A DNA stretch of 5,421 bases from Candidatus Omnitrophota bacterium (GTDB lineage: Bacteria; Omnitrophota; Koll11; Gygaellales; Profunditerraquicolaceae), in NCBI GenBank assembly GCA_026387515.1, contig JAPLLP010000008.1:1-5421 (forward strand), read 5' to 3'. Numbering within the stretch: the first letter of the stretch is position 1; each line of letters opens with the position of its first letter. Under the pieces are notes generated by a model that ran no database searches, was not told the DNA's origin, and saw only the letters and a list, made by a program, of their open reading frames with translations. Shown here one piece after another: positions 1-5,022 of the stretch. The translations under genes were made by a program, and so were the position numbers.

Positions 1-326
1 TAAGAAGTAGAAAATTAGACCCAATGGGTTTGTGGCTACATGGAACAGATGAAAATGGTTTTATAGGAATAAACGTAAACCATTCGCTACGGCCAGGCTC
101 ATCTGTAACTTCTCCTTTTCTACGAGACCCGGTTTCGGGGAGCTTAGCTTTTAAGTTGAATCCCCAGCAATATGCTAACTATACAGGAATGCACTTACCT
201 AAAGGCGAGTATTTGGCCTTAGCCGTAGGTGTGGCTGATTATATAGGACCTGCTAAGGGTGGCTGGGCTCCAGAGTATTTAATTGAGAAGAATCGAGCCA
301 TAGCATATAAAAATCCCAACTTATAA
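1..326 (+). CDS. C-terminal end of an unidentified protein; possible RHS-type toxin tip
   Basis: The frame is open from base 3 and ends at TAA 324-326. An ATG lies at 24, but the frame upstream is open to the window edge and there is no Shine-Dalgarno sequence before it, so the gene most likely starts outside the window. The first visible residues are RSRKLDPMGLW. DPxGL is the conserved end of RHS-repeat cores, where the variable C-terminal toxin is released, so the roughly 95 residues after it could be such a toxin. The preceding residues do not look like a normal RHS core end, so this rests on five residues. The following LHGTDENGFIGI and LRPGSS are faintly like the HxT start of ADP-ribosyltransferase-fold toxins, but I cannot place the other catalytic residues. 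No signal peptide or membrane segment is visible. The DNA is A+T-rich, like the next gene and unlike the protease operon. Function is unassigned. Confidence 0.6.
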   Translation, partial: RSRKLDPMGLWLHGTDENGFIGINVNHSLRPGSSVTSPFLRDPVSGSLAFKLNPQQYANYTGMHLPKGEYLALAVGVADYIGPAKGGWAPEYLIEKNRAIAYKNPNL

Positions 327-374
327 AGATATAAAGCCCATAAAACTATGCAAGTATATCGTATAGCGAATAGA

Positions 375-388
375 CATAATAAATTATG
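375..388. repeat. Short A+T palindrome between the two left-hand genes
   Basis: CATAAT and ATTATG form 6-base inverted arms around two bases, 20 bases before the next start codon. It could be an operator or overlap a -10 element (CATAAT), but no convincing -35 is found and such palindromes arise easily in A+T-rich DNA. Confidence 0.25.
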
Positions 389-407
389 CGTTGAAAAGGC
401 TATCTAA

Positions 408-827
408 ATGCTAAAATTTATAAATGCTTTGATAAAATTGATTAAATTAGTATTTCTGGATACTATATTTGGTAATAGAACTGGTATAAATTTTGGTCAG
501 GTATGGAAAGCTACGAAAGATTATAAAATACCGGAGGAATGGTCATCGCAAAAGGGATGTATTATTCCTAAAAACACGAGGGTGGTAGTGCTAAATGCAC
601 CAGTATACGGAGCTTTAGGGTTCTACATCATGCCTTTAACCTCAAAAGGCCTCGATAAGAGACTCACTCCAAATTTAAAACAAATGGAAATAGAAAAAGA
701 AGGATTTGGTGTCACTATCAATATTGAATACTTTAAGCAGTATTTTGTGTTAGATGATGACCAAAAAATAGTATTTGATAATAGTGATGCCGAAGAATTT
801 TGGAATCGAGTAAAAACACATCGGTAA
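408..827 (+). CDS. Small hypothetical protein, possible immunity protein
   Basis: A 139-residue protein starting at ATG 408, with AAAAGG at 395-399 at good spacing; 81 bases separate it from the gene before. Residues 1-18 are hydrophobic with spaced lysines, more like an amphipathic helix or membrane anchor than a cleavable signal peptide. The rest is soluble: a basic middle (KATKDYKIPEEW), a hydrophobic strand pair near residues 58-76 (VVVLNAPVYGALGFYIMP), and an acidic end (LDDDQKIVFDNSDAEEFW). I do not recognise the family. Its place directly behind a possible toxin tip, its small size and its acidic tail fit an immunity protein, but that is inferred from position. It shares the A+T-rich composition of the gene before it. 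Confidence 0.7.
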   Translation: MLKFINALIKLIKLVFLDTIFGNRTGINFGQVWKATKDYKIPEEWSSQKGCIIPKNTRVVVLNAPVYGALGFYIMPLTSKGLDKRLTPNLKQMEIEKEGFGVTINIEYFKQYFVLDDDQKIVFDNSDAEEFWNRVKTHR

Positions 828-879
828 TAAAACTCAACTTTTTTGAAATAATTCGTATGAATATATATAAAAAATCGAG

Positions 880-904
880 AATAATAAGCGTATTACTTAT
901 TATT
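880..904 (+). terminator. A+T-rich hairpin after the left-hand gene pair
   Basis: AATAATAAG (880-888) pairs perfectly with CTTATTATT (896-904) around a 7-base loop. It stands about 50 bases after the stop codon at 827 and could end transcription. The stem is almost all A-T and there is no clean T-run after it, so it would be a weak terminator at best. Confidence 0.35.
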
Positions 905-923
905 ATTCTTACTGTATGAATAG

Positions 924-980
924 CAGACGTCCTATTTAGGTACACCCTATTCAGTAAGATATTACCAAATAGGGCATCTG
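924..980. repeat. Long imperfect inverted repeat (57-base hairpin)
   Basis: Arm 924-937 (CAGACGTCCTATTT) pairs with 967-980 (AAATAGGGCATCTG) with one C/A mismatch and one G/T wobble. After an unpaired A at 938 the stem continues as GGTA 939-942 with TACC 963-966, leaving a 20-base loop. In all there are 17 Watson-Crick pairs and one wobble. The loop holds a second CCTATT (946-951) able to compete for the same 3' arm, giving an alternative fold: 945-951 with 968-974, then GTAA 954-957 with TTAC 962-965. No coding sequence covers it. It sits where base composition changes. It may be an RNA structure, a mobile-element end or a recombination remnant; nothing identifies which. Confidence 0.5.
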
Positions 981-1060
981 TAAATTGATGAAGGTTAAAG
1001 AGAAAATAGATAGATTTTTCCCTACCCACCACTTACGCAGTGTGCGATAATAATACCGCT

Positions 1061-1444
1061 ATGAGAGTGGTATCTCTAACATCTTTTATGACAGGTTTGG
1101 CGCTACTTTCCTGCGCGATTTTTTGTCATGCGCAGGGAACCGACGTTATCAGCAAAAAAACCACATCTTTACTCTGCAGTCTTTTAAACTCCAATGATCC
1201 CGCTAAATTTTCTCAAGACCACAATATTGAATTAAAAGACGGCATGGTCAAGGTAATCATGATAATTGACGCGAGGTTACTGCCGAAGGACTTTGAGTCC
1301 AAATACGGTTTAAAGGAATTCCATAGCTTGAGAAAAAATATGGCGAGCGCCTGTATCAAACCCGATAGCCTCAGAAAAATATGCGAAGAACCGGGCGTGA
1401 TTTTTGTAAGGCTGCCGATTAAATTAAGGGCGTTATCTAAATGA
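1061..1444 (+). CDS. Small secreted propeptide-like protein, possible protease inhibitor or chaperone
   Basis: I start this 127-residue protein at ATG 1061 because that puts the signal peptide at the N-terminus: R2, a hydrophobic core to about residue 22, and a likely cut after CHA (22-24). GTG 1040 would add seven residues. Neither start has a visible ribosome binding site. LLSC at 15-18 is a poor lipobox because the hydrophobic core continues past it. The mature part resembles the propeptide of the downstream protease: KVI at the start of a strand, RKN against KKN in the middle, and FVRLPIK against YARLPRK at the end, over about 60 residues with nearly equal spacing. Subtilase propeptides fold the enzyme and inhibit it, and free-standing relatives (inhibitor family I9) act as inhibitors in trans. 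A role controlling the protease is therefore a reasonable inference. Two cysteines (MASAC, RKIC) could form a disulfide. The stop overlaps the protease start as ATGA. Confidence 0.72.
   Translation: MRVVSLTSFMTGLALLSCAIFCHAQGTDVISKKTTSLLCSLLNSNDPAKFSQDHNIELKDGMVKVIMIIDARLLPKDFESKYGLKEFHSLRKNMASACIKPDSLRKICEEPGVIFVRLPIKLRALSK
1441..1444 (+). promoter_or_regulatory. ATGA stop-start overlap coupling the propeptide-like gene to the protease
   Basis: ATG 1441-1443 overlaps TGA 1442-1444. A second ATG follows at 1444. AAGGG at 1426-1430 lies 10 bases before the first ATG and favours it. This layout implies coupled translation and linked amounts of the two proteins. Confidence 0.7.
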
Positions 1445-2496
1445 TGTTTAAAAAAATCATTCCTCTAGCCATGATGTGCGTATTGATTACAGGCGGCAGT
1501 GCATTTGGCGCATCGCCGGCTGACCGTTATAAGATGAGCGGTGATTTGAGTGGGGCGATCACAAATAGGGCAGCATTATTGGCAAAAAAGAGTGGAATCG
1601 CCAGCGACGATAAGAAAAAAGTCATATTTTATACTAAAGATACTGCGGAAGCCTTAAAGTATATTAAATCCCATGGTGGCGGCATACTCAAAAGAAAGAA
1701 GAACTTAGTCATTGCTAACGTTTCTCTTGATAAAGTTGAGGATATCGTTGGCAATAGTAATAGTATCGTATACGCAAGACTACCAAGGAAATTCTTTCCC
1801 TGCGAAATAATAAGTGAGGGAGTCAACCTGACGGGCGCAAAAGCGCTGCAAACTTCCAGTGTTACCGGCAAAGGCGTGAAGATAGCGGTTTTAGATGTTG
1901 GATTCAAAGGGCTCTCGGCGGCGATAGCCAATGGTGAGATACCGTCAAGTGTAAAAAGCTATGATTTTAGTAAGAAAGGGCTGGAGACTCAGTATAAGCA
2001 CGGAACAGCATGCGCTGAGATAATCCACGACATGGCGCCGGATGCGGAACTTCATCTTTTGAAAGTAGGTGATGAAACAGATATTTATGATGCGGCAGAC
2101 TACTGTAAAAGCGAGGGTATTGACATAGTAAGCATGTCTATCGGTGCTTTTGGATCAGGTCCGGGAGACGGGACCGGCCCAATCGATGAATTATGCGACG
2201 ATCTGAAGGCAAGCGGCATACTTGTTGTCGCCGCGGCTGGGAATGCCGGAAATACCCGTGCGGGAGATGTCACACCTATCGGAACGCACTGGCAGGGATT
2301 TTTTATCGATTCAGGATATGATTATCCATCGATTGGATCTAATGATGTCTGTCAGTTTATTTCCGGAGACCCTAACAGCTACTACAATATTATCTATGCG
2401 GTACCTCATAAAGACGATGACGGTGTATCAGAAACAAGCGACGTTTCCATCACAATGAGATGGGATGACTGGGCTCTTAGCGAAGGTGGATTATGA
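1441..2496 (+). CDS. Secreted subtilisin-like serine protease (S8), N-terminal part, before a frameshift
   Basis: Signal peptide at residues 1-23 (KK near the start, hydrophobic core, cut near AFG-A). A propeptide domain follows at about 30-120, ending in ARLPRKFFP. The catalytic domain then gives the Asp at D152 (AVLDVGFKG; codon 1894-1896), the His at H187 (KHGTACAE; codon 1999-2001) and the oxyanion-hole Asn at N268 (AAAGNAGN; codon 2242-2244). The usual D-S/T-G around the Asp is DVG here. After N268 comes an inserted beta-sandwich (from THWQGFF to ITMRWDDWA) that continues in the other frame. This frame stops at TGA 2494-2496 and lacks the catalytic serine, so this piece alone cannot be an active protease. 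Skipping one base between 2459 and 2493 joins it to 2465-3979 and gives an 845-residue protein. The enzyme would act outside the cytoplasm, cleaving proteins by serine catalysis. Confidence 0.9.
   Translation: MMFKKIIPLAMMCVLITGGSAFGASPADRYKMSGDLSGAITNRAALLAKKSGIASDDKKKVIFYTKDTAEALKYIKSHGGGILKRKKNLVIANVSLDKVEDIVGNSNSIVYARLPRKFFPCEIISEGVNLTGAKALQTSSVTGKGVKIAVLDVGFKGLSAAIANGEIPSSVKSYDFSKKGLETQYKHGTACAEIIHDMAPDAELHLLKVGDETDIYDAADYCKSEGIDIVSMSIGAFGSGPGDGTGPIDELCDDLKASGILVVAAAGNAGNTRAGDVTPIGTHWQGFFIDSGYDYPSIGSNDVCQFISGDPNSYYNIIYAVPHKDDDGVSETSDVSITMRWDDWALSEGGL
2459..2493 (+). other. Frameshift window inside the protease gene (+1)
   Basis: The upstream frame stops at 2494-2496 and the downstream frame has its last upstream stop at 2456-2458, so the shift must lie in these 35 bases. 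The joined reading is RWDDWA followed after a few residues by DYDMFLLD, as expected for the inserted beta-sandwich of such subtilases. CTT AGC G at 2474-2480 resembles the yeast Ty1 +1 slip site (CTT AGG C), but AGC is not a slow codon in most bacteria. A mutation or an assembly error with one extra base is simpler. Confidence 0.85.
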
Positions 2497-3979
2497 TATG
2501 TTTCTTTTGGATATTTCTACAGGAGATGTGGTCGCTTCTTCTACAGCTGTTCAGGATGGTTCGCAACCACCTTTAGAATCAATAACGGTCGACATACCGG
2601 ATGGCGTTACGAGCAAACAATACATATTTATAGTGACAAAGAAAAACGGGGAGCCTGCGGGAAAAGAATTAGAAATAATGCTTGGCGGTACGTGTTGCTT
2701 CATGCCGTTTGCAGCTTATTCTTCGCCTATCGCAACATCATCGAGCTCTATTTTTGAGCCGGCGGACGCTCAGAGCGTGCTTACAGTAGGCGCTATTAAC
2801 TATGCTAATTGGACAACCGGTCCGCAGGAAGATTTTAGTTCGCAGGGGCCCACAAACGCATGGGCAGGATCAAGCGCGAGAATAAAACCGGATATCTGCG
2901 GCCCGGATGGAACGAGCGGTTATACGTATGGCGTGACTTCGTTTCCCGGCACATCCGCCGCTACCCCGCACGTGGCAGGCGCGGCTGCCCTTATTTTGTC
3001 TATGCACCCTCAATATACTGTTGATCAGCTAAGAGCGGCTATTGAACAGAACGCCGTCGATATGGGTTCTGCCGGGAAAGATAATATCTATGGAAACGGC
3101 AGGCTAAGGGTAGATAAGTCACTAAATACACCGCCTGTTTTGGGCTGGACAGGAGAGGCTGGATATGTAAGCGATGGTCTTGAGCCTGAAGCAGGAAACA
3201 GCTTAACGCCTCTCACCTTCAAAATAAAATACACAGACACAAATGGCGATGCGCCTGCGGTTCACGACCTTTACATCGATAGGAACGGTGATGGCGATTA
3301 TGCCGATGCGGGTGAGATTATCAGTATGACCGCCGCAGGAAGCGATTATAAATCAGGCGTGATCTATACATGTGCGGCGAATATTCCATATTCTGCCGGC
3401 AGTTCCAACTGTTCATATTATTTTAATTTCTCGGATGGAGTTGATTATGCTACAGGCAACATAACAAGCGGCATAAGCACCCGGACCGCGATAAATAAAC
3501 CCGATATATTTCAAAGTTTAAGTCTGGCGATCGATCGCTCAAACTGGCAGCTGCCCGGGATTCCGGCCGGATCCAGATATGCGACAGACAATTCAAATAA
3601 GATTAAAGTGACCAATGACGGCGATGGCCCGGAGACTTATAGTTTACGGATAGCGGGCGAGGGAAGCGGTTGGTCGGCCGCTACTTCCAAAGACGGAGCA
3701 GATGTGAATAAGTTTGTGCTAAGCGCCATCTTCAGCGACGTCTCCACAACATCGGTTGACACATCATATTTTAATGAAACGGGCAATGACGATGTTATAT
3801 CGACGGCGGTAAATAAGGCAAGCCAGACTATGTTCGGGAGTCCGCGTCTTCCCGCGGGCGGTTTTTCCGCTCTTCCGGGAAATGACAGGAATTTGTGGCT
3901 TGAATTCAAAGCTCCCGCAAAGGATACGATTCATACGACACAGGCGATATCGGTAACTTTAAACGCGGAAACGCAATAA
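2465..3979 (+). CDS. Subtilisin-like serine protease, C-terminal part: catalytic Ser and tail domains
   Basis: This is the continuation of the protease begun at 1441; ATG 2465 is the first in frame and probably not a real start. To about 2690 it completes the inserted beta-sandwich (DYDMFLLDISTGDVVASS). The catalytic domain resumes with DFSSQGP (from 2831), KPDICGPDG, and GTSAATPHVAG with the nucleophile Ser at codon 2954-2956. It ends near GNGRLRVDKSLN. About 3130-3490 is an Ig-like domain with a calcium-loop-like DRNGDGDYADAGE (from 3278). About 3508-3976 is a C-terminal module (NKIKVTNDGDGPETYSLRI, GW, NLWLEFKAP) that matches the mature protein of the next gene. No sorting signal or membrane anchor ends the protein. 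Only 19 bases separate its stop from the next ATG. Confidence 0.9.
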   Translation: MTGLLAKVDYDMFLLDISTGDVVASSTAVQDGSQPPLESITVDIPDGVTSKQYIFIVTKKNGEPAGKELEIMLGGTCCFMPFAAYSSPIATSSSSIFEPADAQSVLTVGAINYANWTTGPQEDFSSQGPTNAWAGSSARIKPDICGPDGTSGYTYGVTSFPGTSAATPHVAGAAALILSMHPQYTVDQLRAAIEQNAVDMGSAGKDNIYGNGRLRVDKSLNTPPVLGWTGEAGYVSDGLEPEAGNSLTPLTFKIKYTDTNGDAPAVHDLYIDRNGDGDYADAGEIISMTAAGSDYKSGVIYTCAANIPYSAGSSNCSYYFNFSDGVDYATGNITSGISTRTAINKPDIFQSLSLAIDRSNWQLPGIPAGSRYATDNSNKIKVTNDGDGPETYSLRIAGEGSGWSAATSKDGADVNKFVLSAIFSDVSTTSVDTSYFNETGNDDVISTAVNKASQTMFGSPRLPAGGFSALPGNDRNLWLEFKAPAKDTIHTTQAISVTLNAETQ

Positions 3980-3983
3980 AAAA

Positions 3984-3992
3984 GAGGAGGGG
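3984..3992 (+). promoter_or_regulatory. Strong ribosome binding site for the small secreted protein
   Basis: GAGGAGGGG, with AGGAGG at 3985-3990, lies 8 bases before ATG 3999. It is by far the best Shine-Dalgarno sequence in the window, which suggests this product is made in larger amounts than its operon partners. Confidence 0.8.
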
Positions 3993-3998
3993 AAGAAG

Positions 3999-4535
3999 AT
4001 GAAGAAATGGTTAGGAATAATTATCAGCGCGGTGATGGCGGTTGCGGTTTCTTATGCGGTAGCGTTTGCGGCCAACTCGGCCACGATCAATGTTACCGTC
4101 TCAATAGCCCAGAAGGCAAGCATCTCCGTTACGGGTGGGCCCGTTGATTTTGGCGCGATGAAGATCGGCGGTTCATCCGTTTCCTCATCGGCTGTTGTTG
4201 TCAAGAATAATGGTTCAGGCGGTAACGAGACGTATTCGCTTTCGCTCATCAATCCGTCCGGCTGGACGGCGGTAACTGCCGCGCCCGGGGTCGATCAATA
4301 CAGGCTCAGTTCCGCGTTCGACGCTACCGGCACCGTGACATGGAATCCGACTAATCACGCGTTGACCACTTCGTCGCTGCCGTCAACCGCGGCCAAATTC
4401 GCCGGAAGTGAGACTGGCACAGCTGTTTTGTATAACGCGGACAGGCACCTGTATCTGAAATTAGAGACGCCGTCGGCCACATTGTCGTCGGGCTCTAAAA
4501 CTATACAGATTGTAATTATGGCTTCTGTGGATTAA
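3999..4535 (+). CDS. Small secreted beta-rich protein sharing the protease's C-terminal module
   Basis: A 178-residue protein with a clear signal peptide (MKKW, hydrophobic core, cut after AFA at residues 22-24). The mature part is rich in Ser, Thr, Val, Gly and Asn, has no cysteine, and alternates like a beta-sandwich. From about residue 60 it aligns with the tail of the preceding protease: VVKNNGSGGNETYSLSL against KVTNDGDGPETYSLRI, then GW, then LSSAF against LSAIF, and near the end RHLYLKLETP against RNLWLEFKAP. It carries no catalytic motif, anchor or sorting signal. The strong ribosome binding site suggests an abundant surface or extracellular structural protein. It may share a binding partner with the protease tail, or its module may dock the protease onto it. 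The family is not one I can name; WxL surface proteins have a similar position and style, but no WxL motif is present. Confidence 0.85.
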   Translation: MKKWLGIIISAVMAVAVSYAVAFAANSATINVTVSIAQKASISVTGGPVDFGAMKIGGSSVSSSAVVVKNNGSGGNETYSLSLINPSGWTAVTAAPGVDQYRLSSAFDATGTVTWNPTNHALTTSSLPSTAAKFAGSETGTAVLYNADRHLYLKLETPSATLSSGSKTIQIVIMASVD

Positions 4536-4551
4536 CAGATAGAAAGTTTGA

Positions 4552-4623
4552 ATGAATAAGTCTGTCATAAGAAGCGTCATTGCTTTTATTTTAATGATGA
4601 CGGTAATGCATCATGGCGCGTAA
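4552..4623 (+). pseudogene. Signal-peptide fragment of a frameshifted secreted protein
   Basis: ATG 4552 opens a 23-residue reading (MNKSVIRSVIAF, then a hydrophobic core, ending MHHGA) that stops at TAA 4621-4623. AGAAAG at 4541-4546 is a weak ribosome binding site. The sequence is a typical N-terminus with a basic start and hydrophobic core, but it has no mature protein in its own frame. The next frame, open from 4560, continues as RTGFGKVVLENV and reaches the stop at 5015. Adding one base near 4605-4620 joins them into a 154-residue secreted protein. No slippery sequence for a -1 shift is present, so a lost base (mutation or assembly error) is the likely cause. Confidence 0.7.
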
Positions 4624-4646
4624 GAACCGGCTTCGGCAAAGTCGTA

Positions 4647-5015
4647 TTGGAAAATGTTCCGATAGGCAAAACATACAGCATGCGGAAAGATTCGAAGTTT
4701 CCGCTGGTTATTAAAAACGAAAGCGATAAGAAGGTCAATTTAAAACTCGAGATCCTGATTCCAAAAGAAGAAGAGGTTCAACAGGGATATGAACCTCTGC
4801 CGGATATTAAGTGGATTACTCTTGAGAATAGCAGCTTTACAGTCGAGCCAAACGACGAAGCTGAAACAGACGTTATTATCAATATCCCTTATGATAGACA
4901 ATATATTGGAAGGAAATTTCACGTATTCATTTTATCATGTACGACCGGTGCATCGCTGGGGTTAGGGCTCAAGAGCAAATTGCTTTTTAGCGTAGGAGAG
5001 GTTAAGGACAGATAA
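4647..5015 (+). CDS. Body of a secreted beta-sandwich-like protein (frameshifted from its signal peptide)
   Basis: TTG 4647 is the first plausible start in this frame, but it has no ribosome binding site and the homology-like region begins before it (FGKVVLENVPIGKTYS from about 4632). The true start is probably ATG 4552 in the other frame. The 122 visible residues look like an immunoglobulin-type beta-sandwich: FPLVIKNESDKKVNLKLEI, then WITLENSSFTVEPNDEAETDV, IPYDRQYIGRKF, and a glycine-rich GASLGLGLKSKLLF end. The order of a strand with KNxS, a VEPxxEA turn and an IP strand recalls the N-terminal part of WxL-interacting proteins (DUF916) and pilus-chaperone folds, where such domains bind surface partners. 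This is a fold-level impression. It lies between two other exported-protein genes and is followed by the next ATG after 7 bases. Confidence 0.7.
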   Translation: MENVPIGKTYSMRKDSKFPLVIKNESDKKVNLKLEILIPKEEEVQQGYEPLPDIKWITLENSSFTVEPNDEAETDVIINIPYDRQYIGRKFHVFILSCTTGASLGLGLKSKLLFSVGEVKDR

Positions 5016-5017
5016 GG
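5014..5017 (+). promoter_or_regulatory. Ribosome binding site overlapping the previous stop codon
   Basis: AAGG lies 5 bases before ATG 5023 and overlaps the TAA at 5013-5015, a sign that this gene is translated from the same transcript as the one before. It also decides the start of the last, incomplete gene. Confidence 0.5.
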
Positions 5018-5022
5018 CTATT

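Larger units (their letters stand above)
828..1039. other. Non-coding stretch between the A+T-rich pair and the protease operon
   Basis: No credible gene lies here on either strand. It holds the two hairpins described separately and, near its end, CGCA-gtg-TGCG (1036-1046), an 11-base palindrome centred on a possible GTG start. A good promoter for the downstream operon was not found: TTGATG at 985-990 is a fair -35, but nothing at the right distance is a good -10. GAAGG at 991-995 has no start codon close behind it. Confidence 0.6.

Noticed and set aside
924..1000. Integron attC site, suggested by the long hairpin with a bulged base
   Set aside because: The needed RYYYAAC and GTTRRRY boxes are absent; GTTAAAG at 994-1000 does not match, and there is no partner on the left side.
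985..1014. Promoter with TTGATG as -35 for the protease operon
   Set aside because: No hexamer at 16-18 bases downstream is close to TATAAT.
733..1032. A 99-residue reading frame on the - strand across the gap
   Set aside because: It overlaps the end of the 408-827 gene, covers both hairpins, and its composition (Ile, Leu, Phe, Tyr) is what A+T-rich non-coding DNA gives. No domain is visible.
1106..1117. Lipoprotein signal (LLSC) in the propeptide-like protein
   Set aside because: Leucine at the position two before the cysteine is unusual, and the hydrophobic core continues past the cysteine to a better signal peptidase I site.
2222..2458. A 78-residue + strand frame inside the protease
   Set aside because: It is out of frame with clear subtilase coding. 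Its only use is that its stop sets the left limit of the frameshift.
3527..3538. Perfect 12-base palindrome GCGATCGATCGC
   Set aside because: It lies within clear protease coding and is a single copy made of GATC units; no sign of function.
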